Assembly: GCA_905235335.1 (NCBI GenBank) | Contig: CAJOKZ010000017.1 | Span: forward strand, 1 to 34,143 | Reading direction: 5' to 3' | DNA from: an uncultured Succiniclasticum sp. | GTDB lineage: Bacteria > Bacillota > Negativicutes > Acidaminococcales > Acidaminococcaceae | Length of the DNA: 34,143 nt | Part shown: piece after piece, positions 25,842 to 32,794 of the stretch | Position numbering within the stretch: position 1 is the stretch's first letter | Layout of the letters: each line of letters begins with the position of its first letter | Notes under the pieces: generated by a model | Seen by the model: the letters and a program-made list of their open reading frames with translations, nothing else | The model's database searches: none | What the model was told of the DNA's origin: nothing | Translations under genes and position numbers: made by a program

Positions 25842-26035
25842 TCCGGTTACTTGCTATAATAAGTTATTTTACCATATTCTTTTCTTTTTTTATAGCATAA
25901 ATTCTGCAGACCCGATAAAAAACAAAAAAACGGCGCGCTTGAAGAACTGAAAAGAACCTTTGCCAAACAGCCAATCTCTTGTTAAAATAAATTAGCTGAA
26001 GACCATCAATTTGATTCTTTCACACAGGAGATGCC

Positions 26036-26971
26036 ATGCGGAAAAAGAAAACAAAAAAGAACCGTATTCCCAAAATAATCGGGCTCACCCTTCTTTTTGT
26101 CCTGCTTTTCATCGGCTGGAATTTGACCGGCAAACAGCCGGAAATCCCAAAACCGTTAAGCCAGGCTGCTGAAGATTTTAAAAAAGATCCAAAAATAAAC
26201 AACGTGATCGATATAACGGACAGCCAGGCAAAAACGGTTGCGGAAAAAGCCGGAAACCTGGTTGGTTCTGCCGCCAAGACTACAGACAGGCTCGGGAAAC
26301 AGGTGCAGAAAGGCGCGGACTCTGCCCTTGTCAGGGTTTCTACCGTATGGCACGTTGAAGAGACCGTCAATGCGCTCCGGAACAGTCCGGGCTGGTGTTC
26401 CCTGCAAAAGATACCGGACCACACCAGGAAAGCCCTCCTTGCCATCGAAGACCATGACTTTTACAAACACGGCGCGCTGGACATCGGCGGCATCGCCCGC
26501 GCGGCCTTTGCCAACCTGAAAGCCGGCGAAGTGCAGCAGGGGGGCAGCACCCTGACCCAGCAGATGGTCAAAAATATGTTCTTAAGCAGCGAGCAAACCT
26601 TTACGCGCAAGGCGGAAGAAGCCATCCTGGCAACCTGGATAGAACAGAAATATTCCAAGGACGAAGTGCTGGAGATGTATTTCAACTCAACATATTTTGG
26701 CGCAGGAGCATATGGGATCCGCGACGCCGCAAAAAAATATTTTGGGAAAGACCCTGCGCTCCTGAACATACCGGAAAGCGCCATGCTGGCCGCCATGCCC
26801 TATGCCCCCAGCGCGCTGAATCCCTATGAAAATCCCAGCGGCTGCGCCAAACGGGTGCGGCTTGTCTTAAAAGAAATGCTGAAATACGGGTACATCGGCA
26901 ACACAGAACTGGCAGATGCATTGGCAAAAGGTGTTACGTTGAAGAACGGACGGACGCTGTTGCTGGAATGA
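26036..26971 (+). CDS. mtgA: Monofunctional peptidoglycan glycosyltransferase (GT51)
   Basis: The 311-residue protein has a basic start, one membrane helix (about 13-29), a polar spacer (30-125), and a GT51 domain with catalytic Glu138 in AIEDHDFYKHG, QGGSTLTQQ (168-176), RKAEE (191-195, second glutamate) and GAYGIRDAAKKYFGK. It polymerises lipid II into glycan strands at the outer face of the membrane. No transpeptidase domain follows, so it is MtgA-like rather than a bifunctional PBP1. The spacer is longer than in E. coli MtgA. The ATG follows ACAGGAGA. A strong terminator lies 22 bases after the stop. The symbol is by domain architecture. Confidence 0.88.
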   Translation: MRKKKTKKNRIPKIIGLTLLFVLLFIGWNLTGKQPEIPKPLSQAAEDFKKDPKINNVIDITDSQAKTVAEKAGNLVGSAAKTTDRLGKQVQKGADSALVRVSTVWHVEETVNALRNSPGWCSLQKIPDHTRKALLAIEDHDFYKHGALDIGGIARAAFANLKAGEVQQGGSTLTQQMVKNMFLSSEQTFTRKAEEAILATWIEQKYSKDEVLEMYFNSTYFGAGAYGIRDAAKKYFGKDPALLNIPESAMLAAMPYAPSALNPYENPSGCAKRVRLVLKEMLKYGYIGNTELADALAKGVTLKNGRTLLLE

Positions 26972-26993
26972 GAATCTTTTCATTCTTCCCGCT

Positions 26994-27032
26994 AAAAAGG
27001 AGACAGCCGTATAACGACTGTCTCCTTTTTTT
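26994..27032 (+). terminator. Intrinsic terminator after the transglycosylase gene
   Basis: AAAAAGGAGACAG (26994-27006) and CTGTCTCCTTTTT (27018-27030) are perfect reverse complements around an 11-base loop, ending in a T-run. The symmetrical A- and T-runs would allow both directions. Confidence 0.9.
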
Positions 27033-27100
27033 CAGAAGCTTGTGGTATACATCATAATGATTCCCCTCCTTTTTATCTTTTAGTTTCAGTATAGAAAACG

Positions 27101-27205
27101 GGGCTGTAACAAAATGAAGTTTTTACACTAAATTTTGTTCAGCCCTTTTCCTTTGCTCAACAAAGCGGGGTTACGGACTATCATTGAGAATAGTCTGTAA
27201 CCCCG
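27101..27205. repeat. Two adjacent long hairpins in a gene-free region
   Basis: Hairpin 1 has arms GGGCTG/ACAAAAT (27101-27115) and ATTTTGTTCAGCCC (27132-27145), followed by TTTT. Hairpin 2 has 16-base arms at 27166-27181 and 27190-27205 (CGGGGTTACGGACTAT and its complement, one mismatch). No gene was found in 26972-27350. The GGGGCTGTAACAAAA start resembles the ends of some insertion sequences, so this may be a remnant of a mobile element or a pair of terminators between convergent genes. Confidence 0.5.
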
Positions 27206-27350
27206 TTATCTGTTTTCACTATAACAAACAACAATGCCATATATCGGCTATCGCAAAAATAATTTACTGTTGTAACTGATCACTGTTTACTGCGCAAAAT
27301 AATTACCGAAAACCAAAACAGGCTTCACAAAAACACGTGTCACACAACTT

Positions 27351-27932
27351 TCACCCGGACACATACGGATTCTCTTTCACATAAAACCGCCAGGGCCAGG
27401 CTGCCGCTTCTTCCGCATAAGCCACGTTGATGCGGGGAGATGAAGCAATTTGCGCATCCGTAATATGCCTGTAACGGATCAGGCGCAGCGGACTGTCCGC
27501 TGCGCACAAATCCAATCCGTATTCGTTTTTTGTGATTCCCAGTGCCTGGCACACTTTCCCCGGCCCGCTGCATAAGTTTTGCAGTTGTTTCGTCTGCCGT
27601 CTTTTACGCATCAGGTCAAGTCCGATGACCGGTTCCAGGGCCCGGATCAGCACCGCATTGCCTTCCCCCTCCGGGCCTGTCACCACATTGAAGCAGCAGT
27701 GCATGCCGTAAATCAGGTACACGTAGGCATAGCCGCCGTCGTGGTACATGATCTCCGTCCGCTCGCTCCGGTTCCGGTAAGCGTGGCAGGCTTTATCGAC
27801 AGCGCCTACATAGGCTTCCGTTTCCACGATCATACCGGCAGTAACGCCTTCAGTTGTGCGGTGAACCAATAGCATACCCAGCAGTTTGCGGGCCAGTTCC
27901 ACGGTATCCTGACGGAAAAATGAATGGTTCAT
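27351..27932 (-). CDS. 3-methyladenine DNA glycosylase (AAG/MPG family)
   Basis: A 193-residue enzyme of the alkyladenine DNA glycosylase family, which removes alkylated and deaminated purines in base-excision repair. The family motifs are VETEAY (36-41) with the catalytic glutamate, DKACHAYRNRSERTEIM (46-62), and YVYLIYGMHCCFNVV (70-84), followed by the RALEP and SGPGKVCQALGI segments. Length is normal for the bacterial members. It lies 117 bases after the AICAR transformylase gene on the same strand, and the two are not functionally linked beyond purines. No clear Shine-Dalgarno or terminator was seen. Confidence 0.95.
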   Translation of the reverse strand: MNHSFFRQDTVELARKLLGMLLVHRTTEGVTAGMIVETEAYVGAVDKACHAYRNRSERTEIMYHDGGYAYVYLIYGMHCCFNVVTGPEGEGNAVLIRALEPVIGLDLMRKRRQTKQLQNLCSGPGKVCQALGITKNEYGLDLCAADSPLRLIRYRHITDAQIASSPRINVAYAEEAAAWPWRFYVKENPYVSG

Positions 27933-28049
27933 GATAATTTATGGAATAATCCCGATAATCCTTCCTTGCCTGACTCTCGACAGCATTCTCTATGCTGAAG
28001 ACAGTTTAAGACAACGAAGATGCCAAACAATCACTGCCGGAATACAGGC

Positions 28050-29225
28050 TTAGTGATGGAACAGCCGCAGATGGGTAAAGGAAACCGCCATATTGTATTT
28101 GTCCGCCGTTTCGATCACATGGTCGTCCCGGATGGAGCCGCCGGCTTCCGCTACGTACTGCACGCCGCTGCGGTGGGCCCGTTCAATGTTGTCGCCGAAG
28201 GGGAAGAACGCGTCGCTGCCTAAAGCCACGCCGGTGAGCTTGGCCGCCCAGGCTTTCTTTTCTTCTTTGGTCAGCGGCTCCGGCTTTTCCGTAAAGAACA
28301 GCTGCCAGGTTCCCTCCGCCAGCACGTCTTCATAGTCATCGGAAATATATACATCGATTGTGTTGTCCCGGTCCGGGCGGCGGATGTCCGCCTTAAAGGG
28401 CAGCGCCATCACTTTCGGGTTCTGCCGCTGCCACCAGATGTCTGCCTTATTGCCGGCCAGACGGGTGCAGTGGATGCGGGACTGCTGTCCGGCGCCCACG
28501 CCGATGGTCATGCCGTCTTTCACGTAGCAGACGGAATTGGACTGGGTGTATTTAAGGGTAATCAGCGCAATCAGAAGGTCACGAACCGCCGCTTCAGGAA
28601 TCTCCTTATTTTTCGTCGGCCGGTCCGCCAACAGTTCCGCCGTAATCTTCGCATTATTCCTTGTCTGCTCGAAGCATACACCGAAAACCTGCTTGGTCTC
28701 CTGCTCTTCGGGCACATAATCCGGATCCATCTGCATAACCAGATAGTTTCCGTTCCGTTTGCTTTTCAGTATTTCCAGCGCTTCTTCCGTATATCCGGGA
28801 GCAATCACACCGTCTGACACTTCCCGTTTCAGCAGCAGCGCCGTTTCCCTGTCACAGACATCTGAAAGGGCTGCAAAGTCACCGTAGGAAGACATGCGGT
28901 CCGCGCCCCGTGCGGCAGCATAGGCAGACGCAAGAGGCGTAAGCGGCAGATCATCCACAAAATAGATTTTTTTCAATGTATCGCTCAACTCGGTCGCAAC
29001 CGCTGCCCCTGCCGGGCTTACATGTTTGAAGGAAGCCGCTGCCGGCAAACCGGTAGCTTCTTTTAATTCTTTTACCAGCTGCCAGCTGTTAAAGGCATCC
29101 AGCAGATTGATGAAGCCGGGACGTCCGTTCAGTACGATAAAAGGAAGTTCCTTCCCGTCTTTCATATACACCTTAGCGATTTTCTGATTCGGATTGCAGC
29201 CATACTTCAATGCCAGTTCATTCAT
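28050..29225 (-). CDS. Stand-alone AICAR formyltransferase (PurH C-terminal domain type)
   Basis: The 391-residue protein contains the AICAR transformylase domain but not the N-terminal IMP cyclohydrolase domain of bifunctional PurH. The catalytic Lys67-His68 pair is in FKHVSPAG, and SDAFFPFGDN lies near the C-terminus. It would transfer a formyl group from 10-formyl-tetrahydrofolate to AICAR in purine synthesis, with IMP cyclohydrolase encoded elsewhere. The ATG at 29225 follows AAGGAGG and gives MNELALKYGCNPNQ, the usual start of this short form; the open frame reaches 24 bases further upstream. The neighbour downstream is the DNA glycosylase gene. I am confident of the domain, and less so that purine synthesis is its only role. 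Confidence 0.9.
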   Translation of the reverse strand: MNELALKYGCNPNQKIAKVYMKDGKELPFIVLNGRPGFINLLDAFNSWQLVKELKEATGLPAAASFKHVSPAGAAVATELSDTLKKIYFVDDLPLTPLASAYAAARGADRMSSYGDFAALSDVCDRETALLLKREVSDGVIAPGYTEEALEILKSKRNGNYLVMQMDPDYVPEEQETKQVFGVCFEQTRNNAKITAELLADRPTKNKEIPEAAVRDLLIALITLKYTQSNSVCYVKDGMTIGVGAGQQSRIHCTRLAGNKADIWWQRQNPKVMALPFKADIRRPDRDNTIDVYISDDYEDVLAEGTWQLFFTEKPEPLTKEEKKAWAAKLTGVALGSDAFFPFGDNIERAHRSGVQYVAEAGGSIRDDHVIETADKYNMAVSFTHLRLFHH

Positions 29226-29311
29226 AAATCGTTTCCTCCTTGTTCTCATGCCGGTTTAAGATCAATACAGCATTTCACTAATTAATACCACTCCTGCAGA
29301 AACCCTCAGCG

Positions 29312-29512
29312 TCAGAACGAGTCGTCCTTATAAAAAGCAAAACCGGCCAGTCCTGTGCTTTCGCCCAGACGGTCGGCATCCACAGTCATGCTCCATGTGG
29401 TGAATCCACTTCCGTCAGTCACATGACCTGTACTGATATTATAGCCTGTAAAATCAGCTCTTGTCAATGAACCAAAACGACAAACTGTAACACTATCATC
29501 TTCATCAGACCG
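29312..29512 (-). pseudogene. C-terminal remnant of an unidentified protein gene
   Basis: The minus strand has an open stretch of 67 codons ending in TGA, with a protein-like composition (for example ADFTGYNISTGHVTDG and GLAGFAFYKDDSF), rich in Gly, Thr and aromatic residues like a beta-sandwich or surface-protein end. It starts directly after an in-frame stop at 29513-29515 and has only a TTG with no Shine-Dalgarno, so it is probably the tail of a gene that has lost its front. I do not recognise the family. Confidence 0.45.
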
Positions 29513-29515
29513 TTA

Positions 29516-29750
29516 CTGATATTGCCGCAGTCTTTCTTTCGTGTCAGTTTTTCCTGCAAATCTGATTTTCCAAACTGTGCCAATGTTTCCCTGCAATTTC
29601 ACAAACACATACTGCAAATCATACGGTTCTATGATAAAATAACTGCGACCGGATGCTTGCTGTATTTGGCAGTGTCATCTGATTTCTTTCCGAACGATTC
29701 TTTGACAGCTAGTTGTAATCATTACATTTACAGGAAAGGAAGTTTTGGAT
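29516..29750. other. Gene-free stretch upstream of the radical SAM gene
   Basis: No reading frame with good support was found. TTGACA at 29702-29707 and TAAAAT in the ATGATAAAATAAC string near 29634-29640 are possible promoter parts for the radical SAM gene, but neither has a well-placed partner hexamer. Confidence 0.4.
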
Positions 29751-30644
29751 ATGTTGTGTTATGTATGCCCTCACCGCTGCGGGGTAGACCGTCCCGAAAG
29801 CATCAGTAATACGGACGGTACCTTCGGCTGCTGCGGCGTGGGAATATTGCCTGTCGTTTCCCGGGCCGGTGTGCATATGTGGGAGGAACCCTGCCTCAGC
29901 GGAACACGGGGAGCCGGAACCGTATTTTTTACCGGTTGTAATCTCCACTGCTGTTACTGCCAGAATTACGAGATCAGCTGCCTGAACAAAGGCAGGGAGA
30001 TTTCCGTGGAACGGCTGAAGGAAATTTATCACGAACTGATCGGAAAAGGTGTCCACAACATCGACCTGGTCACACCAACCCACTTCGCATATTCCATTCT
30101 GCAAAGTCTCAATGAAAAGCTGCCCGTTCCGGTGGTATATAATACAAGCGGTTTTGAAGCAACAGATACCCTGCGCAGATTTGAAGGAAAGGTGCAGATC
30201 TGGCTGCCGGATCTGAAATACAGTGACGACAAGCTGGCGCTGGAATACAGCAATGCGTACAATTATTGGCATATCGCCAGGGATGCGATTTTAGAAATGT
30301 TCCGTCAGACCGGTCCCTACCGACTGGACGAAAACGGCATCATGCAAAGCGGTGTCATCATCCGCCACCTGGTACTGCCCGGTCATTTGGAAAATACAAA
30401 GCGCATTATCGACTGGGTAGCGCATTCCTTCAAACCGGGAGACGTTATGTTTAGTCTCATGCATCAATATATCCCTTGTGGCCGCGCCGCAGAATATCCG
30501 GAACTGAACCGCAAGGTCACTCCGGAAGAATACAAAGAGGTGGAAGATTATCTCTTTGCCAGCTCGATCGAAGACGGGTTCGTGCAGGAAGAAGACTCTG
30601 CCAGTGGCGAATTTATCCCCTGCTTTGACGGCACCGGGGTGTAA
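29751..30644 (+). CDS. Radical SAM protein, PflX/COG1313 type
   Basis: A protein of about 297 residues with the radical SAM cluster motif C-x3-C-x2-C (Cys63, Cys67, Cys70) in TGCNLHCCYCQN. A cysteine-rich N-terminus (CYVCPHRCG, then CCG at 27-29) may hold an extra cluster. The family resembles pyruvate formate-lyase activating enzymes (PflX), but its target is unknown, and no glycyl-radical enzyme is encoded nearby. The start is ambiguous: TTG at 29745 and ATG at 29751 are in frame after AGGAAAGGA; I chose the ATG. A terminator-like hairpin lies 136 bases after the stop. Confidence 0.88.
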   Translation: MLCYVCPHRCGVDRPESISNTDGTFGCCGVGILPVVSRAGVHMWEEPCLSGTRGAGTVFFTGCNLHCCYCQNYEISCLNKGREISVERLKEIYHELIGKGVHNIDLVTPTHFAYSILQSLNEKLPVPVVYNTSGFEATDTLRRFEGKVQIWLPDLKYSDDKLALEYSNAYNYWHIARDAILEMFRQTGPYRLDENGIMQSGVIIRHLVLPGHLENTKRIIDWVAHSFKPGDVMFSLMHQYIPCGRAAEYPELNRKVTPEEYKEVEDYLFASSIEDGFVQEEDSASGEFIPCFDGTGV

Positions 30645-30716
30645 TGGAATTCGTTTGCAATATTTTTCTGCCAAAATTAACATGAGGTTGCTGTTTATCA
30701 ATAGCACATTTTGTGG

Positions 30717-30722
30717 TATAAT
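30717..30722 (+). promoter_or_regulatory. Possible -10 element upstream of the ribozyme operon
   Basis: TATAAT at 30717-30722 with a weak TTTATC 17 bases ahead. An RNA started here would meet the hairpin at 30781-30806 after about 75 bases, so it might make a short RNA or be an inactive match. Confidence 0.35.
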
Positions 30723-30780
30723 GTTATGAAATATCTTTATGTTGTATGTTTATAAAGGGAATGCCGCCGGCTATAATCGG

Positions 30781-30806
30781 AAAAACCTCTGCATGACGGG
30801 GTTTTT
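30781..30806 (+). terminator. Terminator-like hairpin after the radical SAM gene
   Basis: AAAAACCTC (30781-30789) pairs with GGGGTTTTT (30798-30806), with one G-U pair and an 8-base loop, ending in five Ts. It may end the radical SAM transcript, or attenuate one started at 30729. Confidence 0.6.
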
Positions 30807-30831
30807 GCATACCCTTGGTTTATTTTCTGAT

Positions 30832-30860
30832 TTGATACGCTATACAGCGTTTCAGATAAT
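30832..30860 (+). promoter_or_regulatory. Probable promoter of the ribozyme-nagB-glmM operon
   Basis: TTGATA (30832-30837), 17-base spacer, GATAAT (30855-30860): each hexamer is one base from consensus. The spacer holds a dyad, ACGCT-ATAC-AGCGT (30837-30850), which could be an operator. The 5' untranslated region would be about 460 bases, including a palindromic repeat and the ribozyme. Confidence 0.6.
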
Positions 30861-31010
30861 GGAAATCCCTGTTTAAATAGGTTTATATGCCTGCCAGGCC
30901 TGTTTTGCGGATGCCAGGATGCTGGACCGAAGGCGTAGCGGGAATTTGTCAGATAGTATTGACAAATTCATTCGCAAAATTCACCGGCAGGCGTGCAGAC
31001 ACATTAAACA
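30861..31010 (+). repeat. Diverged palindromic repeat with multi-branched structure in the ribozyme leader
   Basis: Three nested pairings are seen: ATGCCTGCC (30887-30895) with GGCAGGCGT (30986-30994); TTTTGCGGATG (30903-30913) with CATTCGCAAAA (30969-30979); GAATTTGTCA (30942-30951) with TGACAAATTC (30960-30969). A small hairpin CCAG-GATG-CTGG is at 30914-30925. The right end shares CCGG, GCGTGCAGAC and ATTAA with the 70-bp element at 6065, and the left half is colinear with the element at 13343 (shared TTTTGCG and CCGAAGGCG). So it is probably an old copy of the same family, now inside a leader RNA. Confidence 0.55.
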
Positions 31011-31064
31011 GTGCTTTCTTAATAAATAGGATCCCCCACAGGAAGGAGAAACAGGAGATTCTAT

Positions 31065-31262
31065 AGCGCCAGGCCCATAATGGGTGACGAGGACTGGCAG
31101 TTGTCGAAAGACTCGGCGGATGCTGCCACGGCTTTGGTACAGCTCACCAGCTGCAACAGTTGTCTTACCGACTGCGTTTACAGCAATACAGACTGTACCC
31201 TCCGGCAAGCCGTCAGGGAGAATGAAAAAAGCGGAATCAAAACCGTAACAGAGCTTCTCCCG
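31065..31262 (+). ncRNA. glmS self-cleaving ribozyme/riboswitch
   Basis: The conserved core is clear: A-GCGCC at 31065-31070 (cleavage expected between A31065 and G31066), GACGAGGA, UCGA, and CUCGGCGGAUG at 31112-31122. GGCAG pairs with CUGCC to form the core helix P2.1. ACGGCUUUG (31128-31136) pairs with CAAGCCGU (31206-31213) as P3, with an enlarged internal arm closed by GGUACAG/CUGUACC. GGGAGAA (31216-31222) pairs with UUCUCCC (31255-31261) as the likely P4. In the known class, glucosamine-6-phosphate acts as cofactor for cleavage, and the cleaved mRNA is degraded, giving feedback repression. Here it precedes nagB, not glmS, by 63 bases. Confidence 0.95.
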
Positions 31263-31324
31263 ATGCCGGAACCGCAAAGGAATGGAAACTGCGTTAAACA
31301 AAACGACAAAAGGAGATTAGTGGA

Positions 31325-32128
31325 ATGAGAGTCATAATTCAGGATAACTATGAAAAAATGTGTCTTTGGGCAGCCAATTATATTGCAAACCGGATCAGGA
31401 AACATAATGCGGGTCCCGAAAAGGATCGTCCCTTTATCCTCGGTCTTCCGACCGGATCGTCCCCCATCGGCGTATATAAAGAACTGGCTCGGATGAACCG
31501 GGCAGGAGAATTAAGTTTTGCCAACGTGGTAACTTTTAACATGGACGAATATCTTGGCCTGCCCCATGAGCACGATCAGTCTTACTGGTATTTCATGCAT
31601 GATAATTTCTTCGACCATCTGGTGGATATGAAACCTGAAAATATCAATATCCTGAACGGCATGACGGATGACCCTGAAAAGGAATGTGCCGATTATGAAG
31701 CAAAAATCGCTTCTTATGGCGGTATCGATTTGTTCATGGGTGGCATCGGCGTTGACGGCCATATTGCGTTTAATGAGCCGTTTACCAGCCTTGCCTCCCG
31801 TACCGGGCTCCGCAACCTCACTACTGATACGAGGATCGTCAACTCCCGTTTCTTCGGCAACGATCCGGAAAAGGTTCCTTCCCAGGCCCTGTCCGTGGGC
31901 GTGGGAACGGTTACGGATTCCAAAGAAGTGCTGATCCTCATCAACGGCCACAACAAAGCAAGAGCCCTGGCCGCAACGGTAGAAGGCAGCGTATCCCACA
32001 AATGGACCTGCAGCGCACTGCAGCTGCACAATGGCGCTATTATCGCCTGTGATGAGGCTGCCTGTGGCGAACTGACCGTCGATACCTACAAATATTTCCT
32101 TGACATCGAAAAAAAGGAGAGACTGTAA
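31325..32128 (+). CDS. nagB: Glucosamine-6-phosphate deaminase homologue, probably acting as GlcN6P synthase
   Basis: NagB interconverts glucosamine-6-P with fructose-6-P and ammonia. The 267-residue protein matches E. coli NagB throughout: [19 protein letters not shown] (Asp74, general base), and [14 protein letters not shown] with Asp144, His146 and Glu151. The E. coli allosteric residues Arg158, Lys160 and Thr161 correspond to Gly161, Arg163 and Asn164 here, so GlcNAc6P activation may be lost. It is the first gene after a glmS ribozyme and lies two bases ahead of an acetyltransferase gene and glmM. No nagA is near. A catabolic enzyme repressed by its own substrate would be illogical, so a biosynthetic direction is inferred. 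ATG at 31325 follows AAAGGAG. Confidence 0.95.
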   Translation: MRVIIQDNYEKMCLWAANYIANRIRKHNAGPEKDRPFILGLPTGSSPIGVYKELARMNRAGELSFANVVTFNMDEYLGLPHEHDQSYWYFMHDNFFDHLVDMKPENINILNGMTDDPEKECADYEAKIASYGGIDLFMGGIGVDGHIAFNEPFTSLASRTGLRNLTTDTRIVNSRFFGNDPEKVPSQALSVGVGTVTDSKEVLILINGHNKARALAATVEGSVSHKWTCSALQLHNGAIIACDEAACGELTVDTYKYFLDIEKKERL

Positions 32129-32130
32129 TA

Positions 32131-32793
32131 ATGTATACCATCAAAGATCTGTATGATCTGGAGCATACTCTGGCAGCAGAGTATCTTTCTTCATTCACTT
32201 ACCCCTGGGAAGCGCTGAAAGGGATCAAGGAAATGATCCTTGCCCTCGGTCCGACCCTGGGACCTGACTACGAAGAACGCGAACCGCAGGTCTGGGTCCA
32301 TAAAACCGCAAAGGTTTTTCCTTCTGCGTTTTTGGGTGCCCCCTGTATCATCGGTCCCAATACGGAAGTGCGCCACGGTGCTTTTATCCGTGGATCCGCC
32401 CTCGTCGGTGCCGATTGCGTTGTCGGGAATTCCGTTGAATTGAAGAACGTAATCTTGTTTGACCACGTCCAGACTCCCCATTACAATTACGTCGGTGACA
32501 GCATCCTCGGATATTACAGCCACATGGGCGCCGGAAGTATCACCAGCAACGTAAAAGCAGACAAGCATCTGGTCATTGTGCACAATGGGACCGAGCAGAT
32601 TGAAACCGGCATCAAAAAATTCGGCGCAATGCTGGGAGACCACGTGGAAGTCGGCTGCAACGCGGTCTGCAATCCGGGCACAGTCATCGGAAGATACAGC
32701 AATGTATATCCTACCTCATGTGTGAGGGGTGTTGTACCCGCCAACTCCATCTACAAGAACAATGGAGAGATCATCCATAAGGAGGAATTGTAA
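32131..32793 (+). CDS. GlmU-type left-handed beta-helix acetyltransferase (no uridyltransferase domain)
   Basis: A 220-residue protein built of hexapeptide repeats (about 55-210). It keeps the GlmU acetyltransferase features HYNYVGD (His117 matching the E. coli GlmU catalytic histidine, and Tyr120) and GAGSITSN (133-140). The N-terminal nucleotidyltransferase half of GlmU is absent and replaced by about 50 helical residues. It would acetylate glucosamine-1-P; the uridyl transfer to UDP-GlcNAc must then come from another protein. Related proteins are often annotated as UDP-GlcNAc pyrophosphorylase-like. It starts two bases after nagB and ends one base before glmM, so all three are co-translated under ribozyme control. 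The substrate is inferred from context. Confidence 0.85.
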   Translation: MYTIKDLYDLEHTLAAEYLSSFTYPWEALKGIKEMILALGPTLGPDYEEREPQVWVHKTAKVFPSAFLGAPCIIGPNTEVRHGAFIRGSALVGADCVVGNSVELKNVILFDHVQTPHYNYVGDSILGYYSHMGAGSITSNVKADKHLVIVHNGTEQIETGIKKFGAMLGDHVEVGCNAVCNPGTVIGRYSNVYPTSCVRGVVPANSIYKNNGEIIHKEEL

Positions 32794-32794
32794 C

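Noticed and set aside
30765..30806. Purine-riboswitch-like string CTATAATCGG
   Set aside because: The rest of the purine aptamer (paired loops and junction bases) is missing, and the downstream hairpin looks like a plain terminator.
30959..30964. TTGACA as a promoter -35 in the ribozyme leader
   Set aside because: No -10-like hexamer occurs at 16-18 bases spacing, and the string is part of a perfect hairpin arm.
31080..31328. An 82-codon + strand reading frame ahead of nagB
   Set aside because: It runs through the conserved core of the glmS ribozyme and has no ribosome binding site; the RNA explains the sequence better.
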